Positions 6,908 through 15,455 of a DNA stretch of 50,894 nucleotides are shown here, one piece after another. Numbering within the stretch: position 1 is the stretch's first letter; each line of letters begins with the position of its first letter. Made by a program: the position numbers and the translations under genes. Under the pieces are notes generated by a model. The model made no database searches. It was not told the DNA's origin and saw only the letters and a program-made list of their open reading frames with translations. The DNA lies in assembly GCA_000961745.1 (NCBI GenBank), contig LAEA01000083.1, positions 1 through 50,894 on the forward strand, given 5' to 3'. The DNA is from Rhodospirillaceae bacterium BRH_c57 (GTDB lineage Bacteria > Pseudomonadota > Alphaproteobacteria > Rhodospirillales > Rhodospirillaceae).

Positions 6908-7887
6908 CCGAGGATTTCCTAAAATCTTTCATGCACGGTTTGGCGACGGCGAAGGTCATGGCACCTTCGCCCGTTCCGCGTCTATCCGAGATGCTGACCT
7001 CTTACGCGACCAATCATGTGAAACCTGGCTCGACGGAGCATCACTGCGTCGCCCACCTCAAGCGGCATCTAGGTCATCTGGAGCCGCATACGATCAACTC
7101 TGAGATTGCCAAGACCTACGCAGAAGCCCGACGCACCGATGTGTGGACTACGCCTGGTCGCGGCGCCGAAGTGAGAGGTGTCGCTGACAGCACCATCAAG
7201 CGAGAGCTTACGACGCTCAGAGCGGCGGTCACTTGGGCGTGGAAGAGCGACAGAAAGGGGTGGTTTCGCGGAGAGGGGAAGCCAGAGTTCGCGATGCCTA
7301 GGCTGCAACAGGATGGTAGCCGCGAGCGGTGGTTGACCAAGGACGAGGCTAATCGTCTCGTTGACGCCTGCCATACTCCGCACCTGAGAATCTTCGTGAT
7401 GCTTGCCCTTCAGACGGCCGCTCGAAAGGAGGCTATCGAGGACCTGACGTGGGAGCAGGCCAAGCTGGAAACTGGGCATGTCGATTTCGGGCTAGGTCGC
7501 GGAAACAAGCTCCGGCCTCGACAGCGGATGTCAGAACGGTTGATCAAGGAACTTAAAGCAGCATTTCAAGTTCGCACCACAGACTTCGTTCTTGAATGGA
7601 ACGGCAGAAAGGCAGGCGACGTAAAGGTTGCGTTCAGGAAAGCATCAATCCGTGCAGGCTTCGTGACAGGACACCGAGTAAACAAGCACGGGAAACCTGT
7701 TCCGGTGACGGATGTGACCCCGCATATTTTGAAACATACTGCGGTGACGTGGATGGTCCAAAGCGGAACGATGACGTACGAAGAGATCGCGTCTTTCGCC
7801 GAAACATCGGCTGCGATGATCGAGAAAGTCTATGGACACCACGATCCAAAGCTCTACGAGAAAGCCCATGCGGCCACCGCATTTTGA
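6778..7887 (+). CDS. int: Tyrosine recombinase (integrase) of the left element
   Basis: The 369-residue protein begins MARPRKGLRVRQ. The frame is open upstream of this ATG, but that part is a shadow of xis. The catalytic domain shows TAARKEAIEDLTW (first Arg), HILKHTAVTWMVQSG (HxxK where HxxR is usual; Lys here is common in phage-type relatives) and VYGHHDP with the Tyr nucleophile near the C-terminus. It overlaps xis by 130 bases. The att fragment at 8024 lies about 140 bp after the stop, with repeated GGTACRAAAC-type sites between. This places it as the enzyme that inserted the left element at the tRNA-Thr 3' end. Confidence 0.9.
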   Translation: MARPRKGLRVRQRTDDQLFELVGHHPISGTKIRLSCGTRDERVAEDFLKSFMHGLATAKVMAPSPVPRLSEMLTSYATNHVKPGSTEHHCVAHLKRHLGHLEPHTINSEIAKTYAEARRTDVWTTPGRGAEVRGVADSTIKRELTTLRAAVTWAWKSDRKGWFRGEGKPEFAMPRLQQDGSRERWLTKDEANRLVDACHTPHLRIFVMLALQTAARKEAIEDLTWEQAKLETGHVDFGLGRGNKLRPRQRMSERLIKELKAAFQVRTTDFVLEWNGRKAGDVKVAFRKASIRAGFVTGHRVNKHGKPVPVTDVTPHILKHTAVTWMVQSGTMTYEEIASFAETSAAMIEKVYGHHDPKLYEKAHAATAF

Positions 7888-7974
7888 GGTACAATACGAG
7901 AACATCATTTCGTACCGTATTGTACCGGCACGGTATGAAACCCAGGTACAGAACGTGAAAACACGGTACGAAAC
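7888..7974. repeat. Candidate integrase arm-binding sites
   Basis: GGTACAATACG (7888-7898) recurs as its reverse complement at 7916-7926. CGGTATGAAAC (7931-7941), GGTACAGAAC (7945-7954) and CGGTACGAAAC (7964-7974) follow in direct orientation. A cluster of decamer-like sites between int and the crossover region is typical of attP arm sites. They could also be operators for int. Confidence 0.65.
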
Positions 7975-8023
7975 AGGTTGACGACTCTAGCGTTTGTGCT
8001 GGTTTGGGCACTATATCATCCCC

Positions 8024-8069
8024 TTGGTAAGGGAGAGGTCGAAGGTTCGAATCCTTTCGGCAGCACCAT
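8024..8069 (+). other. attL: Left att site: tRNA-Thr(GGT) 3' fragment
   Basis: The 46 bases match a tRNA from the anticodon loop (TTGGTAA, anticodon GGT) through the T-arm (GGTTCGAATCC) to an encoded CCA. No D-arm or acceptor 5' half (expected GCTGCCG) lies upstream; instead there is integrase arm-site sequence. It is therefore a recombination remnant rather than a working tRNA. It marks the junction of the two stacked elements. Confidence 0.9.
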
Positions 8070-8092
8070 CAAGGCCTTGATTTACAAGGCGG

Positions 8093-8121
8093 AAAACGGC
8101 CCCCTCGTGGGGCCGTTTTTT
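8093..8121 (+). terminator. Rho-independent terminator after the left att site
   Basis: ACGGCCCC (8096-8103) pairs with GGGGCCGT (8109-8116) across a 5-base loop and is followed by a T6 run. It would have ended transcription of the tRNA in the donor chromosome, and now insulates the island's left end. Confidence 0.85.
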
Positions 8122-8359
8122 ATTGGTCAAAATAGTGTGTCTCTTTGTGTGTCCAAGACCACGCCCCTCAAGCTGGGAAGTCATCGAGGAACGCGTCAGG
8201 AACATAGCGACCTGCCGACGGATTTTTTTGAACCTCTTAAGCGTCTACCCAACGTCAGACATCGGCCCGAAGCGGAACTGAGAACGTACTTCAAGGTGAC
8301 GGTATTGAACCCCTCGCCCCTCGCAGTTAGCCTCTACCGGTCAAACCGTCGGGGGCACC
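8122..8359. other. Gene-free left margin of the island with arm-like sites
   Basis: TGTGTCT (8136-8142) and TGTGTCC (8148-8154) lie 12 bp apart. The same TGTGTCC motif is repeated beside the right att site, so these are candidate arm sites for the right-hand integrase. The rest of the stretch shows nothing convincing. Confidence 0.5.
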
Positions 8360-8806
8360 ATGAAACTCTTTCTGGACGTTGAAGGCACCCTGCTCGTCCA
8401 TGCCCGGAGCGGCGGCGACCTCCTCCCACGTCCCGCCGACGGCCTCGAACAGTTCCTCGATTGGGCCTTGGCTGTCGCGGATTGCTTCTGGCTTAGCGGC
8501 GTGGACCGCACAGGTGGCCACGAGGGCATCCTGAGGGCCTTCCGGAGCACCCTGGGGCCAATCCGCTATCGCGAGCTTCAGCCGCTGCTCCTGACCATCC
8601 GTCCGACCTACTGGTGTCGGAGCAAACTCGAAGCCATAGACCTTGCCGATAAGGAGCCCTGGTTCTGGATCGATGATCATCACGGCGAGGCGGAACTGAT
8701 CATCCTCAAGGCCCTGGGCCTCCAGGGGCGAGCCGTTAACTGCCCATATAACGGTCTACGAGAGGTGCGGGCGACCATCGAGCAGAACTTGCTCAGCGTC
8801 GCCTGA
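8360..8806 (+). CDS. Small HAD-superfamily hydrolase-like protein
   Basis: The 148-residue protein opens with MKLFLDVEGTLLVH, in which DVEGT fits HAD motif I (DxxGT/V), although the second Asp of the usual DxD is Glu. WIDDHH near residue 107 fits motif IV with paired Asp. WLSGVDR near 44 sits where motif II (S/T) is expected. The length is that of a cap-less HAD protein. It could be a phosphatase or phosphotransferase; the substrate is unknown. GGGGG lies a few bases before the ATG. It converges on and overlaps the next gene by 14 bases. Confidence 0.75.
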   Translation: MKLFLDVEGTLLVHARSGGDLLPRPADGLEQFLDWALAVADCFWLSGVDRTGGHEGILRAFRSTLGPIRYRELQPLLLTIRPTYWCRSKLEAIDLADKEPWFWIDDHHGEAELIILKALGLQGRAVNCPYNGLREVRATIEQNLLSVA

Positions 8807-9779
8807 TCGCTTCGGACCAGTAGAAGCCAATTGGGGGTTGACCTTGGCAGGGATTGCGGGGCTTCTGGTTGCCGAAATCCCCTACGGCTCCTTCGCTGAA
8901 AACGATTTCAGGGGAGGCCCACTTGAGGCGACACAGGAGCGTCAATGTCCGCTCGCCCCACCGCTCGGCAAGGCAGCCCCGAAGGAGCAGCCCCGCATCC
9001 TTGAGTTGGTCACGGAGTTCCGGCGTCAGCGGCTCCTGACCAACACCTTCGTCGTCAACATAGGTGTGGATGCTGATCCCAGAGAGCCGGAGCCCAATCG
9101 TGACCAGCCAGTTCACGACCACCACGGCCACCGTATCCACGAGCACCGTGGAATGCAGCGTTCCCGATGCCGATCCAATGATCCACTGCGACTGCGTGCA
9201 AACGTTGGTCAGCCTGAAAAAGCAGAGCACGTCGCCATCATCATGCTCGTGCCAGCCGCCGAGAAGCCTGACGACATCAGGGCAAATCTCTCGGTCCACC
9301 CATCTGCCGAACTCCGCTGTCTGCGGCGTTGTACGAGGGCCAGCAGCGAAGAGAAGGTCCACGGGATGGTGGGTGGGCCAGCAATGCCTCGCAGCTTCCC
9401 ACTCCCAGTCAGGGAGGTCCGGCGGCGAGCGGAATTCGTCAAGCCGAGGTTCCATCGACCTGAGCCAGCGAGCCATGATCTTGGGATTTTCAATGTCCCA
9501 GCGGACATCCACAATGTCTTCGAGACAGTGGTAGTCACGCCGCACCTGGAGCCGAGCCCTCAGTCGCTCGCCCTGGAACATCCCTTCAACCTCGGCCAGG
9601 GCTGCTTCGACGGCGAAGGCGTCAGGACCGTCATCGGCGTATGCAACCTCGTCTCCGTAGGTCCGCAGATAGACGCCGCCTCCGTCATCTTCACCCCAAT
9701 AATCGAGGGTCTTGGCAAATCCCGACCGCATGGTATCGAGGACGCGATAGAGACGGGATTCAAGTTCATCGTGTTTCAT
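8793..9779 (-). CDS. Hypothetical protein
   Basis: This 328-residue protein starting MKHDELESRLYRVLDTM is not recognised. It is acidic and Trp-rich (for example PDLPDWEWEAARHCWPTHHP near 145). Residues 205-235 contain a hydrophobic run (VLVDTVAVVVVNWLV) that could be a buried strand-helix or one membrane segment. The frame stays open further upstream, but that stretch is antisense-like relative to the real gene at 9815, so the ATG at 9779 is preferred. It is in the same orientation as the next three genes. Confidence 0.65.
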   Translation of the reverse strand: MKHDELESRLYRVLDTMRSGFAKTLDYWGEDDGGGVYLRTYGDEVAYADDGPDAFAVEAALAEVEGMFQGERLRARLQVRRDYHCLEDIVDVRWDIENPKIMARWLRSMEPRLDEFRSPPDLPDWEWEAARHCWPTHHPVDLLFAAGPRTTPQTAEFGRWVDREICPDVVRLLGGWHEHDDGDVLCFFRLTNVCTQSQWIIGSASGTLHSTVLVDTVAVVVVNWLVTIGLRLSGISIHTYVDDEGVGQEPLTPELRDQLKDAGLLLRGCLAERWGERTLTLLCRLKWASPEIVFSEGAVGDFGNQKPRNPCQGQPPIGFYWSEAIRRR

Positions 9780-9814
9780 AAACTTATTTATCCCGATGGC
9801 TGCATCCGCAGCCC

Positions 9815-10261
9815 TCACGGGTAGCGGTCTATGATCGCTTTGATGTCCAGGATGGCTGCCTCGGCAACGCCCTTGCACTCGGCGGCAGGATCGGTACGTT
9901 CGCCGAGCGAGTAGGAGATCGCGTTGATTTGGTCGAACGCTCGGTAGACGATCCGTTGGATCCGCTTCTCCTCCCGCATGATGATGCCGCTGCCGACATA
10001 CCCGCCGCCCAGGGTGCGGTCTCTGCGGTCCAGGTAGGCCACGGCTTGGCTGTGGGCGTCGCTGACCCTGAGACGCTCTCGGATGCAGGTCGCTGCCTGC
10101 TGTTGAAGCCAGGGTTCCCGCTCCTTGACTCGCTCCCAGTCCTCCCGCGACACACTGTCGTGCCAGAAGGTTTCGGCTTGAACGTTGTCCGGAAACGCTA
10201 TGGCGACGGCGACCGCCAGGATCACCGCCACCATAGACTTTCCGGACGGCCAGAAATTCAC
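9815..10261 (-). CDS. Secreted hypothetical protein
   Basis: The 148-residue protein has a clear signal peptide: basic start, hydrophobic core VAVILAVAVAIAF, and a likely cleavage after VQA near residue 29. The mature part is charged and helical, with two Cys that could form a disulphide in the periplasm. It overlaps the upstream gene by 4 bases (ATGA), so the two are translationally coupled. It is not recognised. A periplasmic protein coupled to a cytosolic one in a defence island is unusual. Confidence 0.7.
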   Translation of the reverse strand: MNFWPSGKSMVAVILAVAVAIAFPDNVQAETFWHDSVSREDWERVKEREPWLQQQAATCIRERLRVSDAHSQAVAYLDRRDRTLGGGYVGSGIIMREEKRIQRIVYRAFDQINAISYSLGERTDPAAECKGVAEAAILDIKAIIDRYP

Positions 10262-10686
10262 CGCTTCTTGGCTTTCTCGCGAGCCTTGTAGATCGGTTGG
10301 TCGAGTTCACCGGTCTCGACCATGCGGCGGAGTTCCTGGAGAACCTTGACCACGTCGTCGAGGGTTTTGCCGCACTCGATGGTGGCCTTGCCTTCGGCGA
10401 CCTCAATCAAGTGGGTGCCGAAACGGGCCTGGACGAAGTGAACGCCGCCTTCCTGCCACCACCAGGGTTTCGGGCGGGCGTTGACCATCGTCTTGACGCG
10501 ACGGTCGCGACCGTTTTCGGTGACGTTGACGTACCGCTCGCGTTGAACGGTGAATTCTTCGCCACGTTTGGAGTGCTCGATGGCCGTGATCTGAAGATCA
10601 ATGGTTTCAATGACCACGTCGCGAGGGTTTCGCTTACGACGTTCGACTGCGGACGGGCGTTCTTTTGAAATCAGCTTGAGTTTCAT
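10258..10686 (-). CDS. DUF6641-like protein
   Basis: The 142-residue protein is basic and carries a WWWQEGGVHFVQARFGTHL segment at about 74-92, followed by EVAEGKATIECG. This layout resembles a small family (DUF6641, recalled rather than searched) found near mobile genes. AAGGAGG lies 8 bases before the ATG. It is the first gene of a two-gene coupled unit with the secreted protein downstream. Function is unknown. Confidence 0.7.
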   Translation of the reverse strand: MKLKLISKERPSAVERRKRNPRDVVIETIDLQITAIEHSKRGEEFTVQRERYVNVTENGRDRRVKTMVNARPKPWWWQEGGVHFVQARFGTHLIEVAEGKATIECGKTLDDVVKVLQELRRMVETGELDQPIYKAREKAKKR

Positions 10687-10737
10687 TGAAGTAACCTCCT
10701 TAATTACTTCAATTTATTACCTGATTCTCTATTTCTG

Positions 10738-11364
10738 TCAATATGAGTGGAGAAATAAATCTACGATGTCGCTCGGCCTTGGCATAAATTCGCCCCAGAC
10801 TTGATCAGCATCATAGATGTCAAACACGATGGGCGGAACTTCAGCCCAGAAGAGGTCGTCTTCAAAGGCGGTCCGTACGCCTGTGATCGCGTTCAGTTTC
10901 TGTCCGAGTTCTTGATGAGCAACGCCTTTGGTTGGCTTCAGAAATACCTGTTCCTCGTATGGCCCATGGACAGTCGTACCCAAGCGTCGCAGGGCGACGG
11001 CGACCAGTGCGTTGGTCAACAGCTTGATCCTGGTGCTGACAAGAGGCAGCACTGAAACGTTCAGTCCCAAGGCATCCACGACACGCTGGGGAAGCTGATC
11101 AGCCGCATCGTCGATCAAGCCGATCAGTTCGACCATGCGGAAACCACCGCTGACGAACTGGCCGAATTCCTTCATCGCATCCACGCCAACCAGATCAAGC
11201 AGGTCGTCGAGAGCAGGGTCGCCATCTTCGAGTTCAATCGGGTGGTGGTCAGCGACAACACGCCGGATGCGTGGGCGGTGGATGCTCGAATTTTTAGCAT
11301 CGGCTGGCGGGAGGCCGGACGCCATGTCGGGCATCAGGAAAGTGTCTTGGGGTCTACGTTTCAT
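10738..11364 (-). CDS. Hypothetical protein
   Basis: This 208-residue protein is not recognised. The start MKRRPQDTF is chosen over earlier in-frame codons because GGAGG lies about 9 bases upstream and because earlier codons overlap the preceding gene out of frame. The sequence is mixed alpha/beta, acidic, with RVVADHHPIELEDGDPALDD at about 34-53. It overlaps the upstream gene at 11354-11674 by 11 bases, so the two are probably one operon. Confidence 0.65.
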   Translation of the reverse strand: MKRRPQDTFLMPDMASGLPPADAKNSSIHRPRIRRVVADHHPIELEDGDPALDDLLDLVGVDAMKEFGQFVSGGFRMVELIGLIDDAADQLPQRVVDALGLNVSVLPLVSTRIKLLTNALVAVALRRLGTTVHGPYEEQVFLKPTKGVAHQELGQKLNAITGVRTAFEDDLFWAEVPPIVFDIYDADQVWGEFMPRPSDIVDLFLHSY

Positions 11365-11674
11365 GGCTCTCGATCCTCCGTTTGAGTTCATCTTCAATCT
11401 GCTGAACCCACGCCTGGAGGTCGGCAGCACCGGCCTCATATGCCTCCCGATCATCTTGATCAACGGCATCAGCAGCAGCCGTCAAGGTCTCGCTGATGAT
11501 GTCGCGAAGGTTGAAGGCCAGGGCGGCGAGAGAGCCAGTGCTTGGTCTGCGATCATGGGCAATGGTCGCGGAAAGCCAAGAGCCTTTGCGACCTGCCAAA
11601 GCGGATACATCCCGCTGATTGGAGGCCGTGCCAAGTTCTTGAAGATCTTCAGTTAGTTTGCGTAAGTTCACCAT
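11354..11674 (-). CDS. Small helical hypothetical protein
   Basis: The 106-residue protein is almost entirely predicted helix, with heptad-like spacing at the C-terminal end (LQAWVQQIEDELKRRI). It may be a coiled-coil oligomer or partner of the protein encoded next, whose start lies within its last codons. It is not recognised. Confidence 0.6.
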   Translation of the reverse strand: MVNLRKLTEDLQELGTASNQRDVSALAGRKGSWLSATIAHDRRPSTGSLAALAFNLRDIISETLTAAADAVDQDDREAYEAGAADLQAWVQQIEDELKRRIESHET

Positions 11675-11741
11675 GGTTGTATTTATGCGGAATGCTGCAA
11701 CCGCAGCCCGGACGGATGCGTCGAGACATAAAGGTGACTTT

Positions 11742-11805
11742 AAAAACCCCCTTATCTCGGGGAACTAATAGATGTCATTAGGCTTCCGAGATAGAGGGGG
11801 TTTTT
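11742..11805. terminator. Long-stem hairpin with a 25-base loop
   Basis: The arms 11742-11760 (AAAAACCCCCTTATCTCGG) and 11786-11805 are complementary over 19 positions with one bulged base, and the loop is 25 bases. Each end has an A5/T5 tract, so it can terminate in either direction. On the minus strand it follows the secreted-protein gene at 11866. The unusually large loop would also permit a small structured RNA. Confidence 0.75.
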
Positions 11806-11865
11806 GATCATCACAGCCGCATGGATGCCACGCCCCGGCCGCAACTGGCCATTGGGATCGGGCTG

Positions 11866-12246
11866 TCACCTCGTGATGTGTTTCAGACCGCACTGGGCGA
11901 CATCGGAGCCGTAGCGGGCATCTTCCACGCACTTCTTCAAGCCCTTGGGATCACTGACCCCGCAGGACGCTCGGACGTTGTGAGAATTTCCGTCGAGGAC
12001 GCCGCGAGTGGTCACCGTCATCCGGCATGTGCCGCCCTCACCAGTCGCTGACCAGGAGTAGTCGCCGCTTTCGATCAGCTTGCCTGCAATCCTCGCGTCC
12101 GGATTGGTCGCCCCCTTGGCTAGTTCCATGCACACCTTGAGTTCGGTCGTTGTCGTCGGGCTAAAGTTGCCACAGCTACCATCGTCGGCGAACGCCATCG
12201 TCGAAATCACCGTCCCCGCCATCGCCAAAACCAGAATGCCCTTCAT
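11866..12246 (-). CDS. Secreted Cys-containing hypothetical protein
   Basis: The 126-residue protein starts MKGILVLAMAGTVISTMAFA, a typical signal peptide with cleavage expected after AFA. The mature chain has six Cys residues, giving up to three disulphides in the periplasm. The start is supported by GGGGGAG upstream; an earlier in-frame ATG at 12309 would bury the signal peptide and is rejected. The family is not recognised. It is a single-gene unit, with a strong hairpin downstream and the divergent SNF2 gene upstream. Confidence 0.7.
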   Translation of the reverse strand: MKGILVLAMAGTVISTMAFADDGSCGNFSPTTTTELKVCMELAKGATNPDARIAGKLIESGDYSWSATGEGGTCRMTVTTRGVLDGNSHNVRASCGVSDPKGLKKCVEDARYGSDVAQCGLKHITR

Positions 12247-12459
12247 CGCATCGCTCCCCCAGTTCAGTTCTGGTAGTTTGACTCGGTCCCCCAAGGGGGC
12301 CAATCCCATCAGGTTGGACTATCCTTGAGTGCCCCCTGCCGATCCGCTGAAGTAGGCTTGGCAGTAGGTTTCCCTCCTTGAAGCCGTTGCCTACCATCTT
12401 CTCTCGGGGTACCGTCCTCCTCAACAACCAAGGGTGATATCGTTGATTAGGGGGATGCT

Positions 12460-15345
12460 GTGGGGGAACACGGCCTGACGGACTTTCACGCCGCGTACTT
12501 TGCCCATGTTCTGTCTCAGCAACACGGCGGTGATGGTGTTGAACGCCTGACACGGACGCTCTTCGAAGCGTCGGTGGACCTGAACCCGCATCAGATCGAC
12601 GCGGCCCTTTTTGCCCTCCGCTCGCCGATTTCAAAGGGTGTGATTCTTGCCGATGAAGTTGGTCTCGGGAAGACCATCGAAGCCGGGCTCTTGGTCTGCC
12701 AGCATTGGGCCGAGCGACGGCGACGGATCATCATCGTCGCCCCTGCCTCCCTCCGCACGCAGTGGCAGGCAGAACTGGAGGACAAATTCAACCTCCCATC
12801 CATCGTCGTAGACGCCAAGATTGCCCGCGATCTCGCAAAAAGAGGGCATCCCAGCCCGTTTGACCACCGCGACAAGATCGTCATCACTTCGTACCACTAT
12901 GCGAACAAAATGCGGAATCAGCTTCGCACGCTGGCGTGGGACCTTGTGGTCATTGATGAAGCACACAAGCTTCGCAACGTCTACCAGCCGAGCAACCGGA
13001 TCGGCACCGGCCTCAAGTGGGCCTTCGAGGATCGGAAGAAGGTGCTTCTGACGGCGACACCTCTTCAGAACAAACTGGACGAGCTATACGGTCTGGCATC
13101 CCTAATTGACGACCGGATTTTCGGTGACATCCGGTCCTTCCGCACGCAGTACACGTCGGCAAAGGCTGATCTTGAAGAACTTCGGGAGCGGCTCGTGATG
13201 TTCTGCCACCGGACCCTTCGGCGGCAGGTGTTGGAGTATATCCGCTTCACGGAGCGGCGAGCGGTCACGGTGCCGTTCACGCCAACCGACGACGAACAAA
13301 CCCTATACGATGAGGTTTCCAAGTTCCTGGCACGGGACTTCAGTTACGCGATTCCCAGTCGTCAAAAGCACCTGATAACGCTGATTCTGCACAAGCTGCT
13401 TGCGTCGTCGTCCCATGCCATCGTCGGTACTCTGGATACGATGCTGAAACGCCTGGAGCACGTTCGAGACAACGCTGCTGAGGATGGAGATGGCACCAAT
13501 TGGCTTGGCGACCTCGACATCGTTGATGAGTACATCGACGAAGAATTTGAGGGGCTCGACGACGACGCTGACGATGATGAAACCGCCTTTCCCGTGGACG
13601 CCCGCAGGCTAAAGGCAGAAATCGCTGATTTGACTGAATATCTGAACCTTGCCCGTGGCATCACTCTGGACACCAAGGCGAAAGCACTCCTGACGGCCAT
13701 TGGAACCGGCTTCACCGCGATGGCGGAGATGGAAGCCGCAAAAAAGGCCCTCATCTTCACAGAATCCCGTCGCACCCAGGATTTCCTTCGTCGCTTCCTT
13801 GAAAGCAATGGCTTCAAGGGCAAGATCGTGCTCTTCAGCGGCACCAACAGCGACGACATCGCCCAGGAGGTTTACAAGAACTGGGTCGCTGCCAATGCAG
13901 GGTCCGGTCGCGTTACCGGCTCCCGAGCGGTGGATATGAAGACCGCCCTGGTCTCTCACTTCCGCGACGAAGCCGAGATCATGATCGCCACCGAGGCCGG
14001 TGCCGAAGGCATCAACCTTCAGTTCTGTTCACTGGTCATAAACTACGACCTGCCATGGAACCCGCAGAGGATCGAGCAGAGAATTGGCCGCTGCCACCGC
14101 TATGGCCAGCAGAACGACGTGGTGGTGATCAACTTCCTCAATCAAAGGAACGAAGCCGACCGTCGTGTCCACCAGCTTCTCAACGAAAAATTCGTGCTGT
14201 TCGAGGGGGTCTTTGGGGCTTCAGACGAAGTCCTCGGGACACTTGAATCAGGCATCGACTTCGAAAAACGCATTCTGCAAATCTACCAGGAATGCAGAGC
14301 CCCCTCGGAGATCGACGCTGCTTTTGACCAGCTTCAAGCCGAGATGGACAACGCCATTACGGCCAAACTCACTGAAACCAGAACGAAGCTGCTGGAGCAC
14401 TTCGACGAGGATGTCCATGGGCGGCTCAAAGATCGGCTCGATGACACTCGGCATGCGATTGATCGCTACAGCCGCATGTTCTGGTCCCTGACGAAGCATG
14501 AACTTGGCCCTTATGCCTCACTCGATGACGACAAACTGGCCTTTGACCTGCGTGTCCATCCTCCCGAGGTCCAGGCTCCCCTGGGGGCATACCACCTGAT
14601 CTCCAAGGACAAGGAATCGGACGGCAGCTTCACGTACCGTCCGTCCCATGTTCTCGGCGAATTTGTGGTCCAAAGAGCCCTTCAGAGGTCGCTTCCCCCG
14701 TTTCCCTTGGTCCAGTTCGACATCACCAACCACCCCACCCGGATCGCCATCGTGGAGATGCTCAAGGGCCAGTCTGGGCTGCTGAGGCTTCAGAAGCTTT
14801 CCGTTCGGTCGCTGAACGACCAGGAGCTTCTGGTGTTTTCAGCGGTCAACGCGACCGGCGAGCAGATTGACCAGGAAGCGTGCGACAAGCTGTTTGCTTG
14901 CCGGGCGTCCTGGGAACCCTCAGGCACACCCGCACCCCAAAGGCTGCTCACGCACCTCGACCAGTCCTGCCGGTCCGCCGTCGCCGACGCCCTGCGGGAG
15001 AGCGAAGTGACGAACGCTGCGTATTTCGCCGAGGAGCGGGAACGTCTGGACAAATGGGTCCGTGACGTGGAGATCGCCTCGGAGAAGGAACTCAGGGACA
15101 CCAAGGACCGCATCCGCGATCTTCAAAGGGACGCCGCCAAGGTGGCCGCCGTAGGGGAGCAGCTTTCGCTCCAGGAAAAAATCCAGCAGCTTGAACGGCG
15201 AAAGCGGAAGCTGCGGCGGGAGATATTCGATGTTCAGGATCAGGCGGAAGAAAAACGCGACGCCCTCATCCAGGGCCTGAAACGCCAGATGGAACAGAAA
15301 ACCACGATCCAGACGGTCTTCGAAATCCAGTGGTCCGTGGTATGA
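12460..15345 (+). CDS. SNF2/RapA-like helicase of a three-gene R-M-like locus
   Basis: The 961-residue protein is an SF2 ATPase of the SNF2/RapA type. The Walker A loop is DEVGLGKT (K71), with APASLRTQW at 94-102, the DEAH box in VVIDEAHK at 163-170 and LLTATPLQN near 190. The second RecA lobe carries TEAGAEGINLQ and the arginine motif QRIGRCHRYGQ near 545. Residues 840-945 form a long coiled coil. Such enzymes translocate on duplex DNA. It is read from GTG with an AGGGGGA site just upstream. The methyltransferase gene follows after about 110 bases and the helicase-nuclease after that, in the same direction, so all three are probably one system. Confidence 0.9.
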   Translation: MGEHGLTDFHAAYFAHVLSQQHGGDGVERLTRTLFEASVDLNPHQIDAALFALRSPISKGVILADEVGLGKTIEAGLLVCQHWAERRRRIIIVAPASLRTQWQAELEDKFNLPSIVVDAKIARDLAKRGHPSPFDHRDKIVITSYHYANKMRNQLRTLAWDLVVIDEAHKLRNVYQPSNRIGTGLKWAFEDRKKVLLTATPLQNKLDELYGLASLIDDRIFGDIRSFRTQYTSAKADLEELRERLVMFCHRTLRRQVLEYIRFTERRAVTVPFTPTDDEQTLYDEVSKFLARDFSYAIPSRQKHLITLILHKLLASSSHAIVGTLDTMLKRLEHVRDNAAEDGDGTNWLGDLDIVDEYIDEEFEGLDDDADDDETAFPVDARRLKAEIADLTEYLNLARGITLDTKAKALLTAIGTGFTAMAEMEAAKKALIFTESRRTQDFLRRFLESNGFKGKIVLFSGTNSDDIAQEVYKNWVAANAGSGRVTGSRAVDMKTALVSHFRDEAEIMIATEAGAEGINLQFCSLVINYDLPWNPQRIEQRIGRCHRYGQQNDVVVINFLNQRNEADRRVHQLLNEKFVLFEGVFGASDEVLGTLESGIDFEKRILQIYQECRAPSEIDAAFDQLQAEMDNAITAKLTETRTKLLEHFDEDVHGRLKDRLDDTRHAIDRYSRMFWSLTKHELGPYASLDDDKLAFDLRVHPPEVQAPLGAYHLISKDKESDGSFTYRPSHVLGEFVVQRALQRSLPPFPLVQFDITNHPTRIAIVEMLKGQSGLLRLQKLSVRSLNDQELLVFSAVNATGEQIDQEACDKLFACRASWEPSGTPAPQRLLTHLDQSCRSAVADALRESEVTNAAYFAEERERLDKWVRDVEIASEKELRDTKDRIRDLQRDAAKVAAVGEQLSLQEKIQQLERRKRKLRREIFDVQDQAEEKRDALIQGLKRQMEQKTTIQTVFEIQWSVV

Positions 15346-15455
15346 CTGCCCGCCCATCCGCAGAGCAACCCGGCAACGGGCTTCCCACTTAACGCCTCAC
15401 CGTCCGCTGGCACGAACCGCCGCCCAGTGCTCGTACACCAGGAGAGTATGTGACC

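Noticed and set aside
8024-8069. Intact tRNA-Thr gene at either att site
   Set aside because: Only the anticodon loop to CCA part is present at 8024 and 42028; no D-arm or pairing acceptor strand lies upstream.
9780-10406. N-terminal extension of the 328-residue protein at 8793-9779
   Set aside because: The extra part runs through the secreted-protein gene in another frame and is Arg/Ser/Pro-rich; ATG at 9779 is the better start.
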